Source: Brassica napus
Lineage: Eukaryota > Streptophyta > Magnoliopsida > Brassicales > Brassicaceae
DNA: 64,000 nucleotides
Direction of reading: 5' to 3'
Assembly (NCBI RefSeq): GCF_020379485.1
Contig: NC_063437.1
Location: 13,231,726 to 13,295,725, forward strand
The position numbers and the translations under genes are program-made. Below are positions 48,264 to 60,626 of this stretch, piece by piece. The notes below the pieces were generated by a model that saw only the letters and a program-made list of their open reading frames with translations, was not told the origin of the DNA and did not search any database. The first letter of the stretch is position 1. Every line of letters starts with the position of its first letter.

Positions 48264-48755
48264 ATGGGTATATGCATGTCGTACGAGTCCACGCAGGTGG
48301 CGACGGCGAAGCTGATCTTGCAAGACGGAAGGATGATGGAGTTCACGACTCCGGTCAAAGTGGGTTACGTTCTGCAAAAGAATCCTATGTGTTTTATCTG
48401 TAACTCCGATGATATGGATTTTGACGACGTCGTGTCCGCCATTAGCGCCGACGAGGAGCTTCAGCTTGGACAGCTTTACTTCGCATTGCCTCTCAGCTCG
48501 CTTCATCAGTCTCTTAAACCGGAGGAGATGGCTGCATTGGCTGTCAAAGCTAGTTCTGCTCTTATGAGAAGCGGTGGCTCTTGCGGCCGAGATAAATGCC
48601 GGTGTCGCCGGAAATGTGTTTCTCCGGTTATCTTCTCTGCCCGGAGAGTTGCGGCGGCAGGATCTAACGGTCAGACGAGGAACGGGAAAAGACGCGGCGG
48701 TGGTGGTAGCGGGAGGAGGAAGTACGAGGCCAAGTTGAGTAAAATAGAAGAATGA
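48264..48755 (+). CDS. DUF4228 (PADRE-type) small protein, At2g23690-like
   Basis: A 163-residue single-exon protein. The start at 48264 gives MGICMSYES, a classic N-myristoylation site (Gly2, Ser6) with a palmitoylatable Cys4, typical of this family. An in-frame upstream extension to 48066 begins with TTG and is not used. The conserved DUF4228 core follows: AKLILQDGRMMEFTTPVKVG, NPMCFICNSDDMDFDD, LQLGQLYFALPLSSL and LKPEEMAALAVKASSAL. A Cys/Arg-rich CGRDKCRCRRKC segment and a Gly/Arg-rich basic tail complete it. The family is plant-specific, often induced by pathogens or abiotic stress, with unknown biochemistry; At2g23690 is sometimes labelled an HTH-type regulator without clear support. 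The gene closes the collinear block. The frame is intact. Confidence 0.9.
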   Translation: MGICMSYESTQVATAKLILQDGRMMEFTTPVKVGYVLQKNPMCFICNSDDMDFDDVVSAISADEELQLGQLYFALPLSSLHQSLKPEEMAALAVKASSALMRSGGSCGRDKCRCRRKCVSPVIFSARRVAAAGSNGQTRNGKRRGGGGSGRRKYEAKLSKIEE

Positions 48756-51700
48756 AAAGTTTGGAGATTTAGTAATTATTGTAGGTTAAATTTGTGAATA
48801 TCTAGTTATTAAGGGGGTGCAAATTACATTTTAAAACGTGGGGAAAGTGATTGTAATTGGTCTACAATCATATGATTGGATGATTTACGTCCTAAAAATT
48901 GAGACAAAAATTCCAAAAAAGCATTAATTTTTTGTTAAACAACCTCATCTTGGATAAAATTTACAACTTTTTTTGGTATAAAAAATTTACAACTTTATTA
49001 TAATTTTTTTGTAAAAATGTTGGATTCTCAACAATAAAAGTGTTGATTATTCAATAGGTTGACCAAAAAAAGTGTTGATTATTCAGGAAAAATTGTAGTA
49101 AAATAAAATAAAATAACCAACATAAATATGACCGTTCAAATGCTCTTTTGTTAAAAAAAACTTTAGTTTTCTGAACAAAGAAATCACGTGGATTAATTTT
49201 ACTGATCATTACACAGAAAAATTACAATCTCCGACATCCCAAATATAAAAGAAAAGTACTAAAAATATGATAACTATTGTTGAGAGTCGGGATTTATTTT
49301 TTATTGTTGTTCGTTTTGCACCTTTTGATCGGTTTGATATGCTTGTCTTCCACGAACCACAATTGTTCTACTCAATCGGTTTGTTTATCAACGCATGTTC
49401 CTATGTTCACATGTTACCATTAGAACCCCAAGTTTAATTGCATGATCCTTATCATTGCAATTAAGATGGGGGTAGTGTAATCCAAGTGGGCTACAATTTA
49501 TGGATAGATAGACCATGTGACTGATCTCGTAACTAGTATGATGATTAGAAGGTAAACTAAACCAAACCAAAATTTTTAACACAATACATCATGGAGTAGT
49601 AAACACCAAGTTAACAACGGAATTTGTAAAAGAAAGCCATTTTCAGTTAAACATTTTGAAAATTGGCATTGGCATATGGCATATCAACTGAGATTTTAAT
49701 TATTACAATTTACACCTCTCAAGCATTAGCATATTGACTTTCTAAAAAAAAAAAAAAGATCACCTTTATGACATTAATATGAAAAAAACACTTAAATATC
49801 ATAAGATATAAGTTATAACTAAATATTCTCAACTAGACTTTAGCAATAAAACCTCTCAATACAGCTCAATATTTTTTTACGGATCTAGAGTAAAATATAG
49901 TTTTGAACACTTAAAATTTATATGTAATTAAATTATTTTGTTAATTATATTCTTTTAAATTCTTATGAATAATATTTAGTATATATATAATATTTTAAAT
50001 TTTTAATATAATTTGAATATTTAAAATAAAATATATAGATGTATATTAATTTTGGGTCCTCAATTATTAATTTATGAGAGGATATATGATTATATTAAGA
50101 GGAGTCAAACCTATTATTTTCTTTTAAGCCGCCTATGTCTCAACAAAAAGCTAATGATAAAATTAACCATTTATCAAAATTTTAAAATCACAAATTTTCA
50201 GAAATTAAAATTTAAAAATATGAATTGTAATTCTCTTATGAGATTATAAAAGATGACAATAAGATTCAAACAAAAACACTAATCTTAAAAACTTAAACCG
50301 AAAACCAGAAAATAAACTAAACTGGATCATAAAAGTCAAGCCAAAAACAAACAATTTTTCACAAATATCTTCTATATCTTAAAAACGAAATCGAGCCAAT
50401 AACCAAATGGATACTTGAATTTCTAAGATACAACTTATATACCTAAAACATTAATTATATTTAGTTCCAAAATGATGAATATCTTAAAATACTATTTATA
50501 GCCGAGTTATCCAAATAAACTGAATAACCAAACTATTTTTGTGAAAGATATAAAAATATTTTAAAAAAATTGAATTAGCAATATTATAATTATCTAATTT
50601 TTTTTGTCGCCAGTTTATACATACTCATACAAACTTTGTAAACCAATAATTATCTAAATTATCTAAATTCTTCGATATTTTTATCTGAAATCTAAAATTA
50701 TATTCTATTCAATAAGAAAACAAAATTAGTTAGTATTTTTTGTGTTAAATTATTTGAATTTTAATCTGAAATTACCAAAATTAAGCAAAAATTGAAACAG
50801 AGTTAGATCAACAAAATAAAATATTATGACTTTCAAACATTTTTATCAGAACCATACCAAAAACTAAAATACAAACTAGGTTTCATAAATACTCAAATGG
50901 ATCTTATAACCCTAGAACCTAAACTCGAAAGCCAAAAAACAAAACAAAAAGTGAACCAAAACGACCTAAAGCTACACTCACCATTTCATCAACATATCAA
51001 CTATTTTAATTTTTATCGCTTCAAGTTGCAACTGTTTCCTTAGCATTTTACACTTGAGATATATAGAGAATAATGAACTGCCATAAAAAAGATCAATGTT
51101 TTTGGGGGAATTTCAGTTGTATCACAAGTTTGATACCACTTTTTAATTATACCATTAATGAATGACTATTTTTACAAATACTCTAAATTTGTGATATAAT
51201 ATCATTAAGCTAATTTTTTAAAATATTTATAGAACATTTATAAACCTAACCCGAACCCCTTAATACTAAACCCTAAAAAAATAATCACTAAAGGTTAAAC
51301 CCAAATTTTAATATATTTTCTGAGTGGTGGTATTTTTGCAAAGTGGTACTTAACTTGTAGTATTTCTAACAATTTTTCATGTTTTAAGATCCGAAACACT
51401 ATTTCTCTTTCAATAAGATCATCTCATGATATTCTAAGAATTTTTTTCACCAGGTTCCTACTAACTTGTGGTATAAACTTGTGATATGATAAAGAATTTA
51501 GTGAATACTTGGTGATAAAAATAATGAAATACTAATCCAAAAGTTGTATGCCCTACTAACAAAAACTTGAAATATACATTTTATTTTAAGATTAAGATGA
51601 AAAATAAATAAATATATATATATATATTATTTTCTTGCATTACACAATATAAATGAAGCAAAATGACATATTGATTTTCTGATTACGCAATATATTATAA

Positions 51701-51876
51701 ACTTGGATAAAATTAATTAATTTTACACAAAATTAATAGAGAATCAAAATTGAGATAAATATTCATTTGTTTTGGAGCTTTTATTAAATTTGTGTGTGAA
51801 TTCTTTTAAATAAGCTTAAGAATCCCAAGACACTAAAAATCATACTAGAAATGTATCATATTGTATTTATATACTA
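48756..51876. other. Spacer downstream of the DUF4228 gene
   Basis: The first 100-200 bp are the probable 3' UTR. The rest is AT-rich with no gene. About 50270-50980 has many AACCGAAAACC, AAACCAAA and AACCTAAAC words of the degenerate repeat type. About 51095-51385 has diverged mirrored phrases (TGATACCACTTTTTAATTA... and ...TGCAAAGTGGTACTTAAC), a probable old inverted-repeat element. Confidence 0.4.
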
Positions 51877-52106
51877 CTTTTTCTGTTTCATAAAGAATGT
51901 CATTTTAAGTTTTTTATTTTGTTTTAAAAAGTGTTAGTCTATATTTTCAATGTAAAAAATTATATTAAATCTCTTTCTTACCCTTTTAAATTATTTACAT
52001 TATTTTTATTAAAATAGTTATATAATAAATAAAAGTACATTAATATATTTTAGTATTTTCTTAAGCTACGTAAAATATGTCTTGATATTTTTTATGAAAC
52101 GGAGTG
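51877..52106. mobile_element. Stowaway-like MITE remnant
   Basis: The left end CTTTTTCTGTTTCATAAAG and right end (inverted CACTCCGTTTCATAAAAAA) are similar. A TA precedes the left end but not clearly the right. Confidence 0.5.
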
Positions 52107-52900
52107 AAATTTCTTTTGGTCAATGAAATTTCAAAACTACTTAATTTTCAGTTACTTTGACAGCATAACCTAATCGTTCTACGATTTAGATTAATTACAA
52201 AAAAAATTGTCATTTCGTCTAATGTCTACGATTATCCCGATCTAATTCTAAAACTTTAAATATAAAGGTTCAGAGAAAGTCGGCATTTTCACGGTTGTAA
52301 TAGTGCAATGAAACACCACGTAGATTCCATTTGACTTAAAGTGACCCTACGCTCTATGGTTAGGTCTCAGACGCATCACCCGACTTGGTCCCATCTGATG
52401 CATTATGACAAAGTCGATTTCATGGGATTACAATGACATCTTAATTTACTTTTGGTTACAGGCTTTTCAGCTATTGGTTCAGTTTGGATTTTGCTTTGTT
52501 TTAGTAGGAAAAAAAATTGAACTCGAAATATTCTTATTTAGTTTTCAAACTCGTTTTCAACTCGATTTTGCTTTTAGTTTCAATTAATAAAATCAATAGA
52601 TCCGTAAATAAATTTTTATTTGGTTTAACCAATTTGGCTAGGTTTGATTACGATATTTTTGGTCCACTTGTATCTTCTTCTCTTTTTGTTTAGGACGTCC
52701 ACTTGTATCTATGAGAAGTGAAATGCTGGAAAATGATGAGAGGAAAACAAAAGGGAGTGGGTGTAATAAGTTTGGACAAGACTTTAATGCGACGGTACGT
52801 GCGGTGCCTAACCATCAGGGCCTACTTTTGAAAGCCCATTTCTTCTTTTGTTCTTTAGCAATCTGAAAGAAATATAAAAGTAGTTAATTTTATATATGTA
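52107..52900. other. Spacer, no recognisable gene
   Basis: Mixed sequence with short open frames. A GC-richer piece at 52270-52420 has no family pattern. Confidence 0.35.
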
Positions 52901-53057
52901 CTAGGTTCGTGTCCGCGCTACGCGCGGATTGTATGGTTATATAATTTTTTTTAAATTAGCACAAATATATGACACTCTTTGGTAACTTTATCCTAAAGAT
53001 CTATAAATTTGAGCTCGAAAAGTAGTTAAAGATTTTTTTTTACCGACAACAGAAGAA

Positions 53058-54453
53058 TCTAATCTATTAAAAGAGAAGTACAAAATTAAACTAACCCTTA
53101 AACTTGCACAATATTTACAATAGAATGCCATTGCAGTATTTAATATACCTAACAATAGATATTCTTTGTTTTTCCTCTTTTATTAATGCATTTTCCTAAA
53201 TTGATTTTTAACTAAAAACATGGCAACAATAATTTAAGCAAATCTAAACAATAAGGAATATCAAAACATGAATCAGTTGAGACAATTTTTTTCACGAAGA
53301 AGATGATTAATTAGTTTGTACTTTAATAATCATATCATGAATCAGTTGTAATTTACAATCCAACTTTTATATATATTTATACTATAGTGTAAAAAAAAAA
53401 AGACGTAATAAGTGAAAAAAATCATTTTAACCACACGAGATCAACATATGAACACTAAGAAAACATATACAAACATCGTCTATTTGTTCAATGAATATTA
53501 TATCTTTTTTACGCTCTCCATATACTCAATATAATCAAAATATCTATTTTAATATATCTATATTATTAAAAGTGAAGTAAGTATTAGAATTTTTTTTTCA
53601 TTCTAATAACTACATGCGCTACCTAATTAATAATTATTAATTAATTGACAACAAATCATTTATTTTGTTAGATTTTTCGCTATCCAAACTTCACACTTAA
53701 TTGATTAACTACAAATCATTTATTTTGTTAAATTCTTTTCTAACCAAACGTACGAAACTTACGATTATTTTCTAACCAGATTATTCTGTAACCAAATTTT
53801 ACAATAAAACTAAAAAAAAATTATTTAAAATGTATCTACAAACTTTAAATGTTATAGATATATTCATATATATCATTATTTATTTCACATGCAAAATATA
53901 GACTATAGATATTTTTATTAAAATATATAAAGTTATTTTTAAAATATATATTAAATAATTTGATGATTAATACAATTCACACATATAAATTTAATTATAA
54001 AAATACAACAAATAAATTTCAATTTAATATTTTCTCAAAAATGAAAATAAAAGTGAAATTTATTTGGCATATAAAAAAATTAGAGACATATATATCTATG
54101 TTACTAAAACATGATACATTTAATTTTTAAAATATAGATTTATTAATATATATAAACATAATAATTGGTTCTCTAATTTAGAAATAAATACATCAAAATG
54201 GTTACTGTAGTCAAAAATATAAATCGACAAATATATTATATAATATATTTTTAATTTGTTTTGTATTCTACCATAATATGAGAAATCAACAAATTACATA
54301 CAGTAAAAATAGTCAATTTATCACAATTACAAATCGAATAAATACCCATATGAATGTATGTTTGTACAACTATTATATTTTGTATTGTAAAAAAAATTAT
54401 ATGTCTATTTTATTAAATTAAACACCCGTGCGGATGCACGGGTCAAACTCTAG
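53058..54453 (+). mobile_element. Nested non-autonomous Helitron, 1396 bp
   Basis: The 5' end is TCTAATCTATTAAAAGAG after A. The 3' hairpin ACCCGTGC (54424-54431), loop GGAT, GCACGGGT (54436-54443) is followed by CAAACTCTAG and host T (54454). It inserted into the larger opposite-strand Helitron. Confidence 0.85.
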
Positions 54454-55640
54454 TTCTACTTAATAAAGCAATTGTTGATGATTTTTTTTGGTCCTAATTG
54501 TTAGGGAATCTCCAACTCTACATCATTTTTTTTGATGTTTGGAGTAAACTCTAATCCCACTTCATAAATAGAGTAACTTTAGTCATTACTCTATTTAAGA
54601 GTTGAACATTTTTTATTTATATAATAATACTTTAAATCTTAAATATATTTATTTCATATTTTTCCTCATTTTTATGTGATACTTAAATATTTAAATTTAA
54701 AAATAATACAATAACATGAAAATATGATTTCCATATGAGAATATTTAATAATTTTAAATAAAGATGCATAAACAAATAAAAATACCAAAAATAAACATAA
54801 AATATAAAATAAATAAAATAAGTGATTTAATAATCCGATAAATCATTTATAGAACTGACAAAATCAGAAAAGTATTGTCCAAATGATAAAATAATGACTG
54901 ATTTTATAAAAACATTTTGCTTGATTTATTAAAATCAAAGATTAAAAAACTCATTATTCATTATAAAATACATTATTTGAACCAAAATATGATATTTTTT
55001 ATATATTTATGACTATTTTACTTTTTAATAATAAATGTTTAATATAAATAAATTATATTTTTATGGAAATTTTGTAAACATAAAATAGTTAAGGTTAATT
55101 GGTAATTTTTTATAAGTTTAAAGTATTGTTAACAATTATTAATTAAATAAAATTGAAATTATTTTGGAAAATTTTTTGGAATAAAAATCGAGTAATACAT
55201 GGGAATAAGACACAACTTAATTTTGGTGTTGCACCATTTTGAACAAAATTTCAAAGGCCAAATTATATTAAAATTTTAATTTATCTTTTATAATAATTAA
55301 GAATACTAAAATAGAATTATTTATCATGAATTTTTTATCAGTATATATTTTAAATATGATGTATCATTTTCACACTTTTTATTAATAAAAGTAAACTCTT
55401 AAAATTAACTATTAGTAGCTATTTATTTAGTTGAGTTTGTAAATGTATATAATATATTAATGTTGTTTACACAATTATATTTTTAAATATTATATATTTA
55501 TGCTTATAAGTTGGAGTACACAACTATAGATATTTTTATTACAACTGTAGATAATAATAATTTGAATTTCGTTTTTGATTTTAAATCAGCTAATATTCAT
55601 TTTGACTTTAAATGACATGGCGAGTTTGGAAGTTTTGATG

Positions 55641-56500
55641 CTATTTTTCACCATATTGTTTTTTTTGCTTCCGTGAGAACAAATAGTACCGTACAACTAA
55701 AGATCTAACTGAAAAGGAAAGCAGCAATCGAAGAGAGGAAACATCCAAAAGTACAGAGAAGCGTACATCCTCATCTTCAACTCTTTCAACCCATTTCTTT
55801 GAGCTGACTTTGCTTATGTTCAACCTACTACATAAAATCACTGGGGAGGGTAGAGCCAAAGGAGATTTCAGTTGACACTCTTTGACTACCATCTTATCTG
55901 TTATATGGTAATGGATGGTCATGAAAAATCCCATGTTCTTCCAGCCGACATGATTTGGGCTTTGTATGTCCATGTAAGACTGTATCAACTGGTCATGATT
56001 TTGCATAAATCCACTTTGCAGAAAATTTGAAACATGTCTCTTGTAGTTCAGACATCATACATAGTTTCACGTTGTGAAGTGTGGCCTCTACGACAGAAAC
56101 ATTAAAAAAATTTACATGCTCCAGAGTTCTCTGAGTTCCATGTCGTTATCATCGTCTCGAGAAATGAATGTAGCATCACTTCCAATTGAGACCATTTCCG
56201 GATCAGAATAAATTCCAAGTAAGCTTTGGCCGGTCCTAGCAACACTTGACTCAGTCGCCTGTTCCCCCACTGTATTTCCCCAAATATCTTGCATAATCTA
56301 GTTTTGATATGTTGAAACGCCCTTGATCTCTTCTTACATCATATTTATCGTACCAACTTTTGATCTCAGAACACCTAGTACAATCTTCAGGAGTTTGCAG
56401 AAACTGTTCATATGATAAAGATTAAAGCTATGTGTTCTCACAGCAAGTAGCATCTTCGGGAAGCGATGCTGTCTGAAAAATGGAGTAGTGTGTCAGCTAG
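55641..56500 (-). pseudogene. Unidentified coding-like block inside the Helitron
   Basis: GC content and frame structure differ from the surroundings. Reading minus, an acceptor-like TTTTTCAG near 56475 is followed by coding-like sequence including TPEDCTRCSEIKSWYDKYD, then a frame ending IGSDATFISRDDDNDMELRE and LWSM at a stop (56112). A separate frame at 55641-56006 begins MQNHDQLIQSYMDIQ. Stops and frame changes separate these parts. I do not recognise the protein. Its place inside Helitron termini suggests a captured gene fragment. Confidence 0.45.
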
Positions 56501-57080
56501 GGTTGCACTGTTTTGGTTAGCGGCATAGGGGCAAAATGGTCCTAAAAATTATGTTTTCGTAAACTATAGTATGCGCTTAGTTTGGGGAAGTAAATATGAT
56601 ATAGACGCCAATTTTCTCTTTTAATTATGTGGTAAAATAGAGAAATCAATAAGAAATTAGAATATATCATATACTGCCAAATCTAATTTTAAAAACATGT
56701 GTTCAAATTTGAAAACAACTTTATAAATATAGAGAGTGGCTTTTTTGCTAAACAAATAAATTATAAATTATATTAACAATTGGAATTAAACTGTAGCTAA
56801 ATCATCTTGAGGTTCGGACAAAAATAATATAAATCCAACATAAGTATTAGGTACAAAACTAACAAACACCTAACCTAATTAAATACACTAAATATCTAAT
56901 CAAAAAGTCCTTCAGAAACTGTGAGCTTCACTCTTCTCCCATGACTGAGATTTCATCTGATTTCAACTTCTTTCTCACATCTCCATTAACAAAACCAATC
57001 AAAACCCATCTTGATTCACCTTTCAATTTCACAAAATCAACAATCTTTCTTCTTAATCCCTAAGAAAAATCAAACCTTTC

Positions 57081-57422
57081 GATGACTCTAGCAACTTCTA
57101 CTTTCTAGGTTCTTTCCTTCTTCATCTTACCTCTCCTCTCCTCCTCGAAGCCGATGAACTGCTCCGACACTTCCCATCTCTGCACTTCTTTCCTCGCTTT
57201 CAAACCGAACAAAAACCAAAACCTTCCCCATAATCCAAAGCATGTTCGACGCATTACCCTCCGACATAACAGCCGATATAACCTCCGGTGACGTCTACGT
57301 TCGAAAGAACTGTTCTTGTCTCACCACGACTCCTCATCAGTACGCAAGGAACACAACATTCACAATCAGACAGAACTGTAGCTCCGTCTCCGAAGCTGTC
57401 GTCTCTGCTTACAGATTAAAAT
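57081..57422 (+). pseudogene. Captured LysM receptor-like kinase first-exon fragment
   Basis: A signal-peptide-like start (MTLATSTF, then an in-frame TAG, then VLSFFILPLLSSSKP) leads to MNCSDTSHLCTSFLAFKP, FDALPSDITADI and KNCSCLTT. These match the extracellular LysM/CxC region of plant LysM receptor kinases, close to my memory of the At1g51940 (LYK3) type. A +1 shift sits near 57229 and the sequence stops at an exon-end-like TACAG near 57416. The fragment lacks the membrane and kinase parts and lies opposite to the host Helitron. Chitin or Nod-factor perception is the family role; none is expected here. Confidence 0.7.
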
Positions 57423-57667
57423 AGGTTTCCAAGGTGAGGAGGAAGATAAAGGGTCGGCATGGGCCTTTCTTTAGATGAGATTTTTAATGATTTCGTTGGG
57501 TTTTTGTAAATGAGTTTTAATTTAGTCAGAACATAGCTTGTATTTTTGGAGAAGCAAAATAATCTATGAAATTTAAAATGACATGGTTCATTGATTGGAT
57601 GAGAATATTTATGCTGACGTGGCACCCCTTAGAAGCTCCAAAAATAGCTTCTTTTATATAGTAGTGA

Positions 57668-59040
57668 TTATCTATAGAATAGATATATCAGATTCTCATA
57701 CTATAATTTACGATATATAAAATTTGTTTATTTTACATATGTATAGAATAAAGAAAAAAATATTATCACACTATGATTTTTTTAACACACTATAATTGAA
57801 GGAGTAGAATAGACATTTTTATATATGGAGCATTTTAAAGTTTAAAGTGCATTGTTTGGAGAGAAAAAGTGTATTATTACTAACATAAACTCAAACAAGA
57901 TGAAAAGAAAGAAAAAGAAAAGTGAGAGAATTTTAGCAGAAAATGAAAGGAAAAGAGTTTACATTTATAAAGCAAGCCACCAAGTTTTTGTTGAAAGTTT
58001 GCATATAATATCCCACAACTAAAAAGGCTGTTGAGTTTGTTTATGCTTTATAGTATGATAAGAATGGTAAACAATTTCAAATGTGCATTAGATTTATGGG
58101 GAGTGACTAAAGAATAATTTAATTTTGATGGTGTTCAGTATGACATTAGTTCACTTCCAGTTCAGATTTTTTGACATTTCGATATTATTATAAATCATTG
58201 ATTGCTATATAACACCTAATTGTTGGGTGGTTGAATTTATCAGAATTGTTGATATAAACAAAACAATATTGCATTTTTCTTTTATTATTTGATTTTTTGA
58301 GAGTTTCTTTTGTTTTAAAGGTTTACTATTTAAAACAAATAAAATAAAAATGAATAAAAACGTTTCTACCATTAAATAAAATTATCAATCTATAACCAAA
58401 ATCAAAAATCAAAATTTTGAAAATAAAATAATGAAAAACAAAACACAAACATGAAAGAAAAATGTTTCCACTCTCCTATACTTAGTGTTCCTCAAAGTCA
58501 TGTTTCCTCCGATTGAACACACTTTGTTCGTTTATAGATAAGAAAAAGTTGTGAATACACTTTGTTCATCTATAGATAAGAAAAAGTTGTGAATAATTTT
58601 CACTAGTTGGTGTCCATCAAAGTTATACGTTCACTTCAATTTAGTCAATAGTAAAAAAAAATAAAAAAGTAAAAAAAGATTAAAAGAATAAGAATCTTCT
58701 GTGGCGATTAGTTGTTATTTAATTATAGTTTAAATGTTTTTCAGATTAGGGCTTCTTTACTCGTGTGAAAATATGGTAATTATATGGTATTAGTTATTAA
58801 CAAAAAAAACTTATATAACAAATAGATTTTCATGGGTCGTTATGTAATTTATATAGTTATATGTTTTTAATTTTGATTGTTTTATCCGATATAATCGGTT
58901 ATAAACCAAACCAAATCTAAATCTCACGGTTTTTATAAAATTGTATATGTTCGGTTTATATGGTACATACCAAAACCAAACTATATTGTCTATTTTGGTT
59001 CGGTTTAGTACGGTCCGGTTCTACCTTATTGAACATGCCT
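57668..59040. other. Spacer, no recognisable gene
   Basis: AT-rich. AACACACTTTGTTC...TATAGATAAGAAAAAGTTGTGAAT is tandemly doubled at about 58517-58595. A CCGGTTC / CGGTTTATA tract lies at 58880-59030. Confidence 0.45.
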
Positions 59041-59049
59041 AACTTCATC

Positions 59050-59660
59050 AATATCCGTTACAAAAGAAACAGATTTTCATCTAGCAAGTTCTCTGGCAAT
59101 CAAATACCGAAACACGAAACTATGTGGTGTCCATTCAACAATGCTCTTTCTGAACCTCCCTGAGTTAAAAGTTTCTTTGTTATTTTCTTCATTGTCTCTG
59201 GAAGACATTCTTGAATCATCTCCATCAATGCCACTTGACTCAAACTTGAATTTTTGCTAAAAGACTCAATGGTCTTTGGTAAGACTAGATTCTAGAAGAT
59301 TCCCTTGGGAGTTGGGGGTATAAACACGAACCTACAGCCAAAGAAAGGTCATTCAAGATCTCTAATCTTTCAAAGAAGATAAGCTTAAGCCTTCTCTACT
59401 TACAGCCGGTCAGAACGGTGGCCTGAACAAAGGGCAAAGTATAAGAGATGCTCGGAGTGATCGAGGGAATATTCTTGATGCTCATCTTCCGTTCTGAATT
59501 TTCTTGGAATTAGTAATAACTTCAGCCATTGCAAATAGGAAACAAGAAAACTTCACAGTCCCTAACATGCGTGCGAGGCTTTCAGGATTGGGAGATGTGT
59601 TAATAAACAGTATGGTGTTCAAAAGTGGAGTGGATCCGTGTTTGTTGATTAACTCACTCT
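59050..59660 (-). pseudogene. Unidentified decayed coding region
   Basis: The minus strand shows two coding-like runs in different frames. One is DPLHF-like start, then LLNTILFINTSPNPESLARM and KFSCFLFAMAEVITNSKKIQN (about 59490-59660). The other is VLPKTIESFSKNSSLSQVAL, MEMIQECLPETMKKITKKLL and TQGGSERALLNG (about 59120-59290). Stops and shifts separate them. The amphipathic, gene-like character is clear but I do not recognise the family. Confidence 0.4.
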
Positions 59661-59755
59661 ATTCTTCGATTCTCTACACGCAACACCATTAAAAACCTCA
59701 AACGGCTACGAGAAAAAACAACCTTATTAGCAACACCAAAAGTTATTCATACTAA

Positions 59756-60027
59756 GAGCACCCGCATTAGGAGATTATGTATAAAGTTCACACAATTCCT
59801 AAAAAAAAAACTATTATAATAATCCACAAATTGTGAACCCAGCTCGTGTGAGCTCTCTCCACTGATACGAGTTCACCCCTGTAACGCGGACTCCACGCCA
59901 CGTGGCGGTCTGCGATTGGTTCGCTTATTTTTTATTTTTTATTTTTTTTAAAAAAAAAAATCAAACGAAGAAAATAATAAAAAATTAAAATTATGATCCC
60001 CTTCAAAGTTCATTGATGCCGATGCTC
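59756..60027. mobile_element. Harbinger-like MITE, 272 bp
   Basis: Begins GAGCACCCGCATTAGGAG and ends GCCGATGCTC, with TAA on both sides (59753-59755 and 60028-60030). The layout (central GTAACGCGGACTCCACGCC, CGATTGGTTCG, then an A/T-rich arm and AAGTTCATTGATGCC) parallels the copy at 37042-37304. Confidence 0.75.
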
Positions 60028-60289
60028 TAAGTCGCTCCGTAACCGAAACACGGACAATATAAAGAAATAAACATCAAACAATATATTGCACCTCATCGGC
60101 CTACAAACAGCTATATACCTAGCACAATGGTCAATTAGAACCCGTCGGAGCTACACGTTTCAGGTTTTAGTGGTTCTTAATTAAAATATACACTAATCAA
60201 TATGTTTGGTCTCGATCGGACACAAACAACGCAGATGATGCAGAAATACGACCTTGGTTAGGCGAGCAATACCTGACCACACCATAGAG

Positions 60290-60545
60290 AAGCGTAAGGG
60301 ATGGTATGGTAGAATTAATTAAACGCTTTTTTTCACTCAAACATCTAACGTTACGACTGATGAAGAAGGTCAACTGTGTCGTTACATTAACTTAGCATGC
60401 ATCTAAGGCTAGGAGAATCGGATTCTTTCTCAACCAAACACGGGACTCTTCAACCTGTTATCAAAGGAGAAACACCGAGGTTCAGGTGTTGTTGACAAGT
60501 CTAGATGTTTAATTCTACCATACCATCTCTTTGCTACAGAGAGCT
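60290..60545. repeat. Interrupted inverted repeat
   Basis: GGGATGGTATGGTAGAATTA (60299) is mirrored by TTTAATTCTACCATACCATC (60509-60528). The right copy lies in the possible second exon of the hypothetical minus-strand gene, so the left copy may be an inverted partial duplication of it. Confidence 0.6.
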
Positions 60546-60626
60546 CTGGACTTTTACAGCGAGGCAAGTCCTGTGGAAAATAACAGTTAGAGAAACTAAG
60601 AATCAGCTGTGCTAGAGTTTTGAAAT

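Larger units (their letters stand above)
52901..57667 (-). mobile_element. Large Helitron with captured gene pieces, minus orientation, about 4.8 kb
   Basis: The minus strand starts TCACTACTATATAAAAGAAG after A at 57668. It ends with hairpin CCGCGC-GTA-GCGCGG, then ACACGAACCTAG and host T (52900). The termini match the Helitron at 46090-47915. Inside are a complete plus-strand Helitron (53058-54453), an unidentified coding-like block (55641-56500) and a LysM receptor fragment (57081-57422). Without the nested Helitron it is about 3.4 kb. No Rep/helicase was seen, so it is non-autonomous. Confidence 0.75.
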
